NCBI GenBank assembly: GCA_030144725.1
Contig: JASKMD010000006.1
Span: 6,265,360 to 6,329,359 of the forward strand
Source of the DNA: Haematococcus lacustris
Lineage: Eukaryota > Chlorophyta > Chlorophyceae > Chlamydomonadales > Haematococcaceae
DNA: 64,000 nt
Direction: 5' to 3'
Program-made: the position numbers and the translations under genes
In this document: piece after piece, positions 17,501 to 30,400 of the stretch
How the letters are laid out: each line of letters starts with the position of its first letter
Numbering within the stretch: position 1 is the stretch's first letter
The notes under the pieces: generated by a model
Database searches by the model: none
Told to the model about the DNA's origin: nothing
Seen by the model: the letters and a program-made list of their open reading frames with translations, nothing else

Positions 17501-20500
17501 GCGACATAGTCCAGATTGCCACCCCTCCCTCGTTGCTTAGCGACTGCTGTATTCCTTGCAACACGACATGTCAATCAAAATGTTGAAAGTATGGATAAGG
17601 ATTTGGAAACTCATGCTCCCATTCACTGATGCAACCTTCACCCTCACTAGTGCACAGATGCAACGTGTAGATCAAGTTGCAATACAAATACCACCTACCA
17701 TGTACTTTATGGCCAAGTACAAGGATTGTGAGTCCAAGGAAGCCAGGCTCTGTATCTTGCATCGACAATAGCACCTCATTCATGGCTTGCACAAGCAGGT
17801 TGTGCATCTACCAGTGCCACAGTGCATGTCATAGCATGTACCAAACCACATAGCCCTCCCTTTTTACCCCTTCGCATCTGATGCCCTTCCAGGTCAGAGA
17901 CCGTCTCACTGTTGCTAGTGCAACACCAGCTGTCATGTTGGCATCAGTTCATCGCTCCACCTCCACCACCGCCCTCAGGCCCAGGGGTGGAGCCAAGTGG
18001 CTGTGAACGGCCCAGCTTGGGGTCTCGTCCGTCACCCTCACACATGTCTCCTGCAACAGGCAGGGCGCAAGCAGCGACCAATGGTGGCCGGGGTGCTACG
18101 TCACCCTCTGCCACTGGTGAGCTGCACTGTAGTGCATAACCGACTGCACATTGAGGCGGAGGCTAAAGGAGGGCCTCACGCATTGCTGATGTCAGGCATG
18201 CAACTAGTCCATTCCAAAGCAGAAGGCAATACCATGGGGCAATACATGTGGCGGTGCTGACTGTGGCCTGGCATTTCCATGGCACTGCGCCACACTCTGC
18301 AGGGCACCGCACCTAAAGCTGTGCAGAGGTGTGCACAACACTCTGTACCAGCAGTGGCCCTCGCGCTTTTCTGCTGCCATCCAGCCTGCATGTGGTAGCC
18401 TAGTCATAACTGCAGGAGTGGCATGGGACAAGCAAGTGTGGCTGTGGGTGCAGGCATGGGAGGTGTGGAGGGCACAGCAGAGGACTACCTGGCCGCCTTC
18501 AAAGCATGTTGGGAGCCATGTCTGACCTGGTACAATGCAAGCACCCTTACCCAGGTGTGAACTTGAAAAAAGTGCGACGTAAGTGTGGAGTGGCGTGTGA
18601 CGCATGGCAATGACACACTGATGAGCCGCGTGCAATGCATGCCATACCTTGTGTGGCTCATTGCACCTAGCTATTGTGAAGCCGTGATGCCGGCTGAGAA
18701 CTGACCTGCCCATCAGGCTGTGCTCATGTTGAGTCGTGGGTTGTCTTGGCCTTGTCTAGCAGCCGCATCTGGCTCCTGCATCAGCTTTGTGGACATCAAC
18801 GAATTGTCCATGGCTGCCCTGATGAACCAGCCTGCTTGCCTGTAGCTACGCACTCACAGCACTGCTCATCATCGGCATGCGCTTGCATGCGGATCAAGCC
18901 TGTCTGCAACTGCCCAACTGACTCCTTGGGCCTTACTTGTCGACACTCAGGACGAGGTAGATGGGCTGAAGGGCTGCATGGGCCTGTTCCTGGCCCGGGC
19001 GCTCCCCACCCTTAACTGCCACTATGCCGTGTTTGCGCGGCACGAGGTAGGTGCTCAAGACTCAGCCGTCACTGACAGGAGCTAGCAGCAGGGTGCGGCT
19101 GGGGTCGTCATGAGGTGGCAGTGAGGTGGGGTGGTAGAGCCACATGGCCGGGCTGTGAGGTGCAGTGGAGCTGGCAGGCGGGCCTAAACTGGATATGCCC
19201 ACCCCGCTGCCTCACCTACTGATGTTCCACTGCATGTCGTCGTCATGCCTTGGCGTTCGCCTGTCAGCGTTGCTGCAACACCCTTTTCTCATGGACTCAT
19301 CAAGCAATGGTTCAACGCTTGCTTCATGCGGGCACGGCCATGCCTCACAGTTTGGCACGGTTTCACTGCATGCCGTGTGCCTGCGATGTGGTTCTCAGCA
19401 CCACTACCGGTACTTTGTGCCTCCCATTCCTGTCTGCATCTCACAAGTGTCTTGATGTGGATTTAAACATGCAGTGTGAGCATGTCACCTGCATGTGCAG
19501 TGAGTGTGGCACCAAACCTCATCCCTGTCTGTTTCCTGCCTTGCTGCAAGGTTTGTGCTGTGGCCTGAAGCGCCCCAGGGCTGTGCACCGCGCTGTGGCC
19601 CCTTGTGCAGGGCGTGGCATGCTTCATGCTACTGCTGGAGATGGTAGGCTGGGCCTGGACCTGGAACCCGGACCAGGTGGGTGGCGGCAGCTGGCAGGAG
19701 ACTGCCTAGCCCCTGAGCCCACAGCTGACATGGGGCCCTGACATTTGCTTCCACTTCCTTCCTTGTTGCTGCTGCCTCTGCCGCTGCTGCTGCATTGTTT
19801 CTATTTGTTTCTTCTCTTCCTTGCTGTTTCTTTTTCTTCCGCTGCTGCTACCCCCTTCGTGAGTCCCTTCCTTGCCCCGCCTGTGTATGCTGGCTGGAGC
19901 AGGAGACGCCGGTGACGATGCTGCGCGATCACATCCGCGGGGCCGCCACCAGCCGGCTGGTCAAGAATCTGAGACCTGGCAGCCAGAACCTAGCCGAGGT
20001 CAGTGTGGCCACAGCCCCAGGGTAGTGATAACTCCCTAGCCTGATGGGCTAGGGAGCCCAAGGCGGTGCAGATGGTTGAGGTGGTTGAGGTAGTTTAGGT
20101 GGTTCAGCGCGCAGAGGTGGCCAAGACGGCCAAGGATCTGTGGTGTTTGCCTGATGTGTTGGATGGCAAAGGGGCCTGGCTGTGGAGGGGTCCCTACCCT
20201 CCCTGCTGATCTGCCCTGCCACCTTCACCACAACAGACATGGCACCACATCAGACATGTGGCTCTTGGCTCCCAACTCTTGGCTCTGTGTGGCATCCCAC
20301 ACTGGCTGTGCCACACTAGACCCCTCTGCAAATGCCTGGCTGCCCTTCATTTCCTCCCTGCTTTGGTTGCCCGCTCACCTACTCTGCTGACCACTCCTGC
20401 CTGCATACCTTCCCTAGCTGCCCACCTGCCTCAACTCCTGAACTGCCTGCACGCACGCTGCCCCTGGCCTCCTGTCCAGCAGCCCACCTGCCTCTGACCT

Positions 20501-21411
20501 CCCTGCCTGCCTACTCTGCCCGCTTGCCTGCAGGTCATGTCGTTCCTTGTGGAAGAGGTGCAGGCAGCCAGCCAGGACTTGATGAGGGACATGGACATCC
20601 AGGTGCAGGGCCTAGGCGACACTGCCCTGGGAAGGCACACAGCTTCCTGTCAGCTGCACGTCCCACCACGCATGGGGTAGCAGCTGGCCAGCTACTGGGC
20701 AGCCAGCTATGGTTCCATACAGGACCTTTGGAGGCCGCTGGCCAGGGCATGGGGGTAGTCACCACCTTGCAAATGCATGCCAGAGTGGGGCATCCAATGA
20801 TTTGTTAGGTGGGACAGTTTGCCTGCCAGCCTACCTGCCCGCCAGCCTACCTGATGGCCACTAGACTGCCCTAACCCTAACCCTAGTCCTAATCCTGATC
20901 CTAAACCTAACACTCATCCCATCCCCCGGTCTGCATGGCTTCTAGGGCATACGAGCTGCCTGCATGTTGCCCGATGCGCCCAGGCTGCTCTGCCTGGCCT
21001 GGTTGGCTTTGCGCTGTCCAACAGCCGCGCCCGGTACACGACACTGACAGACCAACTGGAGACCGCGTTCATGTACCAGCCTGGCAGCAATGCAGGGGCA
21101 ATGCAGGTGCCTGCACGCGCACCAGCACCTCATCCAGCCCTCAACCCCGGGCAGCACAGCGCACTACGTGCCCACCTCCCATACCACACTTCATACACAC
21201 CTCCTGGTGTGTGAGTTGCAAAAGCTGGCCCCCATGTGTCCAGGCACGTGTCCCTATGTGTTGCCAGGCATGCTGCTACCCTTGCTGCTGCCCCTGCTGC
21301 TGCTGACCCTGCTGCTGCTGACCCTGCTGCTGCTGACCCTGCTGCTGCTACCCCTGCTGCTGCTGCTGCTGCTGCTGCTGACCCTGCTGCTGCTGCTGCT
21401 GCTGCTGCTGC

Positions 21412-21448
<37 letters not shown>

Positions 21449-24400
21449 ATCCCTGCTGCTGCTGACCCTGCTGCTGCTGACCCTGCTGCTGCTGACCCTG
21501 CTGCTGCTACCTCTGCTGCTGCTACCTCTGCTGCTGCCTCTACTGCTCCGCTGGCGCCGCAGGTGCTTTGGGAGCTGGAGTCGGCTGTGCTAGAGCACCA
21601 CCGCCTGCTCAAAGAAGCTGGCTTTGCAGTCGTGGCTCCACCACCGGAAGAGACGGCAGACGGCAACAGCTGCGGCGTGGAGCAGGAGCGGGCCAGCAAG
21701 GGGCGCAGGTACCAAGAGGCGCCACCTCCTAATGGGCGCCCAGTGAAACGCAAGTGAGTGTGACATGGACACAACCCCTCACTCTTCTACTCTCCATCTT
21801 TCTCACCAATTTCACCCCTCACCTTGATCATTGCCCCTCTTACCAGCTGCTGTGCTGGAAGTTGAACAAGCCAATTGCGGGAGGCAGGTGGCAGGGCCCC
21901 ATTGCACACTCACTCTTTCGTCACCCTCCTGTGGTGTGACCGCCCACAGGCAGGAAGGACCTCCCATCAGTCTTTGGGACTTTGAGGTCGCTTTCATTCA
22001 GGCGCTCAGCCAGTGAGTCACACCCATCTGACCCACGTCTCCAGCCTCCTGCACGGGCCCCGACCAAGCTGTGTGAGCCATGTACACACCCTGATACCTT
22101 GCGAGGCCCTCAGCCTCAGTTGTGTCGATGCAGCCAGGCCCGGGCCTGGTGAGCTCCCACCCTGCCTGACTATGAATGGCTGCATGCGCATGTCGCACAT
22201 GCACCCTAGCCCAGCAGTCATAGTTACCTACTAGCAGTCAGGCTAGCGGCTCAGTGGTGTCAATGGCAGATCCTACGCTGGCAGAGCACGCTGGCGGAGA
22301 GGTGTAGAGAAGATGTTGCATGCTGATGGTAGAGACCTGTGTGTGTTGGCACTTGTGACATGGCCTGATCACCAGGTGGGTCGTAAGTGGTGCGGTGGAG
22401 GTGGCGGGCCAGGTGGCACGCATGGTGGCGGCAGAGAGCTGGCAGCCGCTGGGCAGCAGCCAGGCATATGCAGCCAGTGCACTGGAGCTGGAGCGCATTA
22501 GTGAGGTATGTGTGACGGGGAGGGGCTTGGGGTTGGTATGGTGAGGGCGGAGGCATAGTCAGCTCAATGATGTTGAGGTGGGAAGGAGGCCACCAGCTCC
22601 ATGCAGTCAAGACACCCATTCCTAGTGGATAGTGGACTGGCACTACAGATAGATGCGTGAGCATGTCATGTACAACTGTCCACCTCAATCACTCCAAACG
22701 CTGTATGTGCCCGACAGCCTCACGAAACTGGCGGGCTAGACCGGGCCTGGACCTGTTTCCACCAGTATAGAAAGCCTAGCAATACAAACTCATCACTTAA
22801 GAATAGGCATCAGTGCCTCTTGGGTGTTGGACACAGTTCCAGTGCAGTGACAGAAGTTGCCTGTTTCTTCAATGACCTCTTCCCATGCCAGGCAGCTTCT
22901 GGACCTTGGATGGAATGTGCGTGTGGGGGCGGCCGTCGCCGTCGTGCAATCTTGGGCGGTACAATCACCCGCTGCTTGTCTCAGCTCTTAGCTGGCTTCG
23001 TTGCACTGCTACCGCCCGTCTGGGATAAGGTCAGTGGGTATCGTGCTCCGTTTGTCAGTTCATGGCGCCCGGGGGGCCTAGTGGTGCTGCGCCAGGCGCA
23101 CTAAGTGCTCCTGGCTGACCTGGTGCTGCGCCAGGCGCCAGGCGCACTTGACCCCTTCGCCAGGCGCACGCCCATTGTCATGCATGCCCATGGCAAGGCG
23201 CATGGTCATGAACATCGGCTGGCGAAGTTGTCTACTTAGTTGTCTCACGGTGTCATTGCGTTGCAGGAGCTCGACACAAGGGGCCGCCTATTCCTTGGCC
23301 CTGCTGAAGGCACGCATACCGCAGCAGTTCGACAGCATCGTGCGACACACAGCGCTAAAGGTAATGTTAAATGACGGCATCGCGAACCCACCATTGGGCG
23401 CACGCAGGCCGGCCGGCCACGCTGTGGCCCCACCCCCTTGATGTTCCTTACTGAGCATACTTACCTGACCGGCGTGTCACCCTGATCACGAAGGGGGTGC
23501 ACGTATTGCAGCTGCTTGCATTGCACTCCGCTTGCGGCTGCAGTAGCAGTGGCTCTCATGGGTTACTGCACGGTTTCATTTTTGTATGGGTGAGGAGCGT
23601 GCACTGCACCCCTCGCCACTGAAATAAGTGAAAAGTACACATCAACTCATCGGAACACCCGTTAACTCGAGCCGGAAAAAAACATTAAGGAATGGGGTCA
23701 GATGCCGTGTCCTGCCAGGGGGATCAGGCGTGTGTCATGCCAGCCAAACCTCTTAACATTAGAGCCACCACGGCCTGACATTGTGGTGGCTTCGTTATCT
23801 TCACGCGCCATATGCTGCATATGCTTTGCTGGCTGTAGGCAGTGACCCTGCCGCCCCTGGTCACACCCGCTCCCAGAGTCATGGCCAAGGCCCTCCTCCC
23901 CCCTCCGCCGCCTTGGGGTCTCTGTCAGCAACCCCTAGCCCCCGAGGTGGAAAACATCCCACAGCCACAGTCCCCCTGCCGCCTGTCCCTGGTGCCCGGG
24001 ATGGGCTTGCCATGCACACTGCTCCCAGCGAATCTAGCACTCGGCACGGCTCCTTGCTATCTGGAGTTGGATCACCTTGTGGCGCACTTGGCCCTGACCA
24101 GATGCCCCTACCCCATGACCCCAGACACACAGGCAGCCAGCCTACAAGCCTTTCTACCCTTGGCGCCATGGAAGCCTTGGGTGCAGGGCTGCCCCAGTAC
24201 CTCTCTGGTGCGTTCTCAGCAAGCCACGGGTCTGCTGGCACTGGCCTGCTGGTGAGGAGCATGGCAGTGGGCCACAGGGAGGGATCACTCCCCTGTCTCC
24301 TACCCTATGTCCCGCCCGAGGCAGCAGCTGTGGCTGTGGTGCAAGCTGAGCCAGCAGCAAGTCGCCAAAACGCCTTGGGTTCAGGGCTCGCCGGCAAAGC

Positions 24401-27400
24401 CTTTGACCTGCAGAGCGTGCTAGATGCCGAGCCTGGCATTTGCATGACGGAGCGCATGGCGGTCCTGCGCTGCAGCCTGCACAAGGTAAGTGCAAGCTGA
24501 CACAGGAAACTGGAGAAACACAGTCACAAGACCAACATACCAGTTAGTCAAATGCCCTGGAGGAGCAGGGCGTGCACCAACACACTAGCTAGGCATATGG
24601 TATGCAAGAGTGGGGCTGGCACCCTGGCTTGACCCTGGCTTGGGTAATGGCACATCAGGGTGCCATTGAGCTGGGGCAGTGCGGGTGGGCTTGCTGGCAG
24701 CAACAGGAAAGGGTGGGTGTGGGGGCTTGGGTGATGGAGTGGCCCTGGCAAGGTTGAGAGTGGGGTCCCATGCTGCAGCCAGTAGACAGAGGTACTCATG
24801 CATCCCGCTCTGCAAGCCCTGGGAGGCCTCGCTGTTGATGATCAGCTGCTACCCATACACCTTGCTGATGCCGCTGCCGCCGCTGCTGCTGCTGCTGCTG
24901 CTGTGCCAGGTAGAGGAGGACAGCCGTGAGCTAGGCAGCCGCCTGCACAGCGCCCTGGTCACTGACCCCTACCTCAGCCCCAGCCACATAGCCGACTATG
25001 ATGGGTATGCTGGGCCCCTCCCTGACGGACCCCTGGCACGTCTTGGCAGCAGAGGCGCCGACGGCAGTGCTGCTTCTCCTGCTGCTGGCGCCCAGCCTTA
25101 TGCCAATGGACACCTCAGAGCAGCAGCGCACCCTCACCACCTGGGCGGTCCAGCCTTGGGCGGCCAAGGGGATTGGCGCGCCCAGGGTGAGGGTCCTGGG
25201 GGACAGCAGGTCAGCAAGGAGCCGGGGGGGCCGGTGCAAGGACACTGGGAAGGAAGGCAACCCAGGGGCGGGGCTGAGCAGGGTCAGGGCTCCCTCACTC
25301 CTGGATCACTCTTAGCTGACTGTGTGAGCTCAGAATGGGAGCTGCTGAGACTGGTGCAGCTGCAAGTTGCGGCACACTTCCGATCTACTTACTCACTGCA
25401 GGTGGGATGGGGCTTTGGGATTATGTCATTGCAGGGCTAGCGATGCTTGTCAGGTTTCATGTCGGGGGCAGGGGCAGGGGCAGGGGCAGGGGCAGGGGCA
25501 GGGGCAGGGGCAGGGGCAGGGGCAGGGGCCACATGAGCAGGGGCAGGGGCAGGGGCAGGGGCAGGGGCAGGGGCAGGGGCAGGGGCAGGGGCAGGGCAGG
25601 GGCCACAGGAGCAGGAGTGACCCAGCCCTGACCCCTGTGTGCTGTAGCCTGTCCCAGCCCTGCCGCCCCTCATCCCTGCACTTGCCCACTTGTGCCTTGA
25701 CCCCCACCAGCTGCGCTCCTGCCTCATCACGCTGCTCACCAATGCTGTGGGGCAGAAGCCAGAGGAGGGGACCAATGTCAAGGTGCTGGGAGGTGAGGCT
25801 ACAGGCTGGGGCAGAGTTAAATCAAGACATGACAGAAGCGGGTGCAAAGTAACAGATTGTAGAAGAGCAGTTGGTTGTGAAAAAATTATTGGCTGGTGGA
25901 CAAGTGCAGGGGGTAGGGGCAGGAAGAGGCAGGGGAGGTTGGGGCTTACAGCAAGGGTGGCAGAGGGCAGTGCCAGCAGCAGCTGCCAGACACTTGATGG
26001 GCGGCTGTGGTGGCCGACCATGCCACACCCTGCCTGGCCGTGCTCTGCTGCCACTGCTGCTGCCATGCCGCCGTTGAGGGGCACGCGGGGTGCCTAGCTG
26101 TACAGGGGCATCAAAGCAGCCCCCCACCCCACCAAAGTAACAATTCAACTGCCATCTTACAAAGGCATGAGATGTGCTTAACTAGGGCGTCTAAGCAGCC
26201 CCGGCAGCCCCACAGCCCCACATTCCTCTTCTGACTGTGCCCCTCCAATAAGAAGTTCCTCGTCCCACACCAAACACATAATTTATAAACCTGCCACCTC
26301 ACTGAGCTACCTATTTGACGCCACCTCACACATCACTGGAAGGCCCTCTCGCGCTCCCACGTGCGACTCCTTGCCTCTCCCATCCTGCTATTAGTCTCAG
26401 CCCTTGCCTCAGCACCTCACAACCCCTTGCTGCCTTGCTTTCCCTCTCTGCCCAAATGAGCTGCATGCCTGATGTCCCAACCCTTGTCGCAAATGACTGT
26501 GGTCTGCTACTCCATCCCCTTGCATCCCCAACCACACCACCTTTGTTCAGCCTCCCCTCCCCTCAATACCACCCTGTGCCTTGACTCCTTTGCTGCCATG
26601 CCTTTTAAAATCTAGCCTGCTGTCCCAAGCCTTGTCACATTGATCGTTTTCCCACAGTCCCATCACTTAGGATCCTGACCTGCTCAGCTCAAGCCAAGCT
26701 TCGTGAGTTTGCCACTGCGCCGCAGGGATCCTGACCGCCATTCATGATGAGCTGCGCTGCATCCAACAACACCTGGGTAGTCAGGCAGCGCTGGCGGCTG
26801 AGGCTGCTGGCTGCTGCTGGCGGGCTGCCCTGAGCGCCCTGCAGCTGCTGGTGCTGAACCAGGCGGGGTTCAGACCCGTCAGGGAGGAGGTGCGAGCCTG
26901 ATCGGGCTCAGGGGTGAGGAAGGAAGGTACAGGGAAGCTACAGGCGGTGTGCAAGGCCTGTTAGAGGCGCGGTCAGAGTCAAACTTGACTACAAGCACTG
27001 TTGCTACAGACGCACTAGATGCACAGATGCCCAGTCTGTTCAATGGGTGCCGCAGTCTGTAGGCAGTCTGTCGGTAATGGAAGGAAATGGCAAGGAATGG
27101 TTTGGCATTTAGGCCCTCAGGCAGTTGTAATCAGACTAAGTGGCCGTGGATCTAGACAAGGCCTGTGGTGTGGCCTCTTGTGTCATGTCTCTCTCTGTGC
27201 TGTTAGTGGCTGCTTCTGCTGTTGTGTTGCGTTGGAGAAGATGCTTGCTGGATGTTGGGTGGTGTGGCTGCTGCTGGGCGGGCTAGGCTGCGTGGTGTGC
27301 TCTGCCTTGGCTGTTTACAGGAGGCTGACGTGCTGCGCCAGTTCCTTGTCAGCCTGCAGGCCATGTTCGAGGACGAGGTGCCTCACCTCACTCGCCCTTA

Positions 27401-30400
27401 CCAGGCAAGCCCCTCACACTGCCCCTCACTTCACGCCATGCAAGCCTCTCACATTGCTCACCATCCCATGCTTCACACAGTGACTTTCACACCTGCTTTG
27501 GCACTTGGCACCAGGAGCCCTTAGTGAGGCATGCATGGAGTTGCCATGATGAGATCTAATGCCAGGTTAGGCAAAAAGGTCAAACTAGGCAACAAGGTCA
27601 CCTAGGCTAAAGTTTGGGTTTGGGTTTGGGTTAGGGTTAGGGTTACGCAGGAAGGAGGTCAGGCGAGCCAGGCTGTGTAAGGGGCAGAGTGTGAGGGGCT
27701 ACTCTAGGGTGTGAGGGCCTACTCTACTCTGCATGGCACAGCCAAGCGTTCATTGCCACTGGCTTGCGTGATGATGGTGCTGGGCTGGGCTGGGCCAGGT
27801 GTCTACATGAGAGCAGGGCGGCGTGGGGTATGAAGGCCGGGATGTGGCTGATGGGGTGTGTTGTGCCCCATGCTGCTGGACAGCCGCGTCTAGAGTTCAA
27901 GCGGATCGGCGACCCTGCCTACCCGGATCAGCTTCTGCGTGGCAAACGCATGCCTGCACACCACAATGCTGCAGAAGCAAACGGGGTGAGGGTGGCATCG
28001 CTATGCAGGCAGCAGTCATCGTGTGCGGGGTGCAGGGGCCATAGGCAGGGGCAAATGATGGGTCAGGGAGGGGGAGGGGAGATAGGGGCAGGGTGGCAGA
28101 AGGTGGGGGAGGGAAAGATATGCAGAGGAAGGGTAAGAGGACGGGAATGGTACAGGGCAGTGGGTGGGAAGGTTAAGGGACAAGGCGAAGGGACGGGATG
28201 TAGCAATATCAGTCTTGAATGCTTGTGAGGGAGCCTGGTAAGCCAAGCCACGTTTGTATAGTATGCACCTAAATCTATGCATGCATGTGAGCATGTGAGT
28301 AGGTGTGGTCATTTTGTGTAAGCGTGTGTCGTGTGCTGTGCCACGCAGCACTCCGGCAGCCCTGCCTCCCGCACGCTGGCTGCCTCCTCCGTAGGCGCTG
28401 ATGCCGCAGCAGTGCGCACGGCCAGCACCAGCTACGCCAGCGCCCTGCTGCAGGCCGCCATGGCTGACTCAGCAGACCTCCAGGACTTCTACAGCGTGCA
28501 GCTCAGCTGCCTACAGCACGCTCGCCTGACACCCCGCGGTGGGTGCTGCTCGCCCTCTCCCTCACCCTGACCTCGACCTCGACCTCGACCTCTCCCTCAC
28601 CTTGACCTCGACCTCGACCTCGTGCGTTCGCACCTAGCTTGCCTGTCAACAACACACGGGCCCCTGTCCCAAGTATCCTCTGCTGATGCTGATGCAGACG
28701 CAGGCAATGTGTTTGTGGAGCTGGGCCCTCAGCAGCTGCCCCTGGTGGACCTCCTGCGCATCCTCCGTCAGCGCCGCAAGGCTGAGGCCAGCACCCAGGC
28801 GTTTGTCACAGACAAGCTAAGGGAGGCCAGCGCCATCATCACACAGGTGCACCTCACCAGCTCATCACCAGGCAGCAGGGACTGGGTCCTGAGTGCCCCA
28901 CAAAGGGGAGCCAAGAACAGCGCCCAATACAGCGCCTGCCACTTGACTGACATTTGCCTGCCTGCCTGCCAACTGGCTGGCGGTCTGACGCCAGGTTCCG
29001 ATCATGCCTCTCTTGCATCTTTTTGCCTGCCTGCCTGTCAGCTTTCCTGCCATCTTACCAGTTGCTTGAGTTTGTCACGCCCAGGTGGTGTTTGGGCTAG
29101 TGAGCAGCGAGCGGGTGGTGTCTGAGGTGCGCTGCAGCCTGCCTGGGCCTGGGGCTGTGCGGGCAGGAGGCCGCCTGGTCATCACCCAGGTGAGCAGCTC
29201 CTGTCAGCTCCAGCAGAGGGCAACTGGCAGTAAAGGGGTTATTGCAGCTGAGATGTGGCAATGCTCAGCCAAGAACTAGAGGTCGGCGGTTAGGGATGTG
29301 GGACCAGGAGTTGAACCAGGTACCATTGCGCAGCTTTTGAACAAGGTGGTAGATACTCCGGCAGTCCCAGCGTTGGGTAAGGGAGGAGCTTCCCTGTGGG
29401 GTGTGGCCTTCTCCCACCACCTGAAAAAATCTAATGCTAACCCTTATCATGACATTTGTGGCACCATGAGCTACTATGTCATCAGCCTTGTGATGACATC
29501 CGAGTGAGCATGTGCTTTGACGCACGCCGGATGAGGGCAGCCTCTGTGCAGCTTGTGCAGTGTTGTAATGCCTGCTGCTGCTCTCTTTGCAAACCTTGCT
29601 GCCGCTGCTGCTGACGCTGATGCTGCTGCTATACTGCACCCTTTGACACCACCACCTCTGCTGCTGGGTGCTGTGTGGCGTGTTGTTGCTGCGCAGCACG
29701 TGGCCTGCTTCACCACGATGCTGGACAGCGACCTGCGAGGCACCACAGACACCACCTTCACCCTCATGCGCAACAAGGTGCGGTACCATCCCGGTTGTAA
29801 ATTACAGCCCGATCTGGAGCCTGATGCCTGATCTGGAGCCTGCTGTCTGATCTGGAGCCTGATGCCTGATGCCTGTTCTGGAGCCTGATGCCTGATCTGG
29901 AGCCTGCTGTCTGATCTGGAGCCTGATGCCTGATGCCTGATCTGGAGCCTGATGCCTGATTTGGAGCCTGGTGGACAAGTGACAGATCAGACGAGCCTTC
30001 TCCTCCCTGCTCCCTGCTGCTTGACCGCAGGTGCAGGCAGTGTGGCCTGGCCCTGAGCCAGACTCCCTGATGCTGAGCAGCCAGGATGGTGACTGCCTGG
30101 CCTTCACCGGCTTTGCCCGGGGTGACGGCGAGAGGGTGATGGCCCTCCTGGCCCCCCGCACCCCAGCTGCTGCTGCTGCTGCTGCTGCTGCTGGCACACC
30201 GGCTGCCAGCACCCCCCAGGCGGCGCCCTGCTCCCCAGCAAGCCATGCCAGCAGTCTGGCTGCAGCTCAGGGCCTGGGCCAGCAGCAGCCCTGGGCAGCT
30301 CAGCAGCTGGTGTCACTGGCAGAGGCCACGGGCAGGGGTGGGGGGTCAGCAGGGGGGAAGCCACAGGTGTGGCCCCCTTCCCCCACCTCAACTATCAGCA

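Noticed and set aside
21090..21774. Poly-Leu, poly-Ala and AAAG ORFs on both strands
   Set aside because: Translation of a CTG-rich intronic repeat. Only the exon from 21563 is coding.
29280..29340. GGTTCAACTCC (minus strand), another B-box-like sequence
   Set aside because: The stem has a mismatch and no acceptor or D-arm was found. At best a tRNA-derived SINE fragment.
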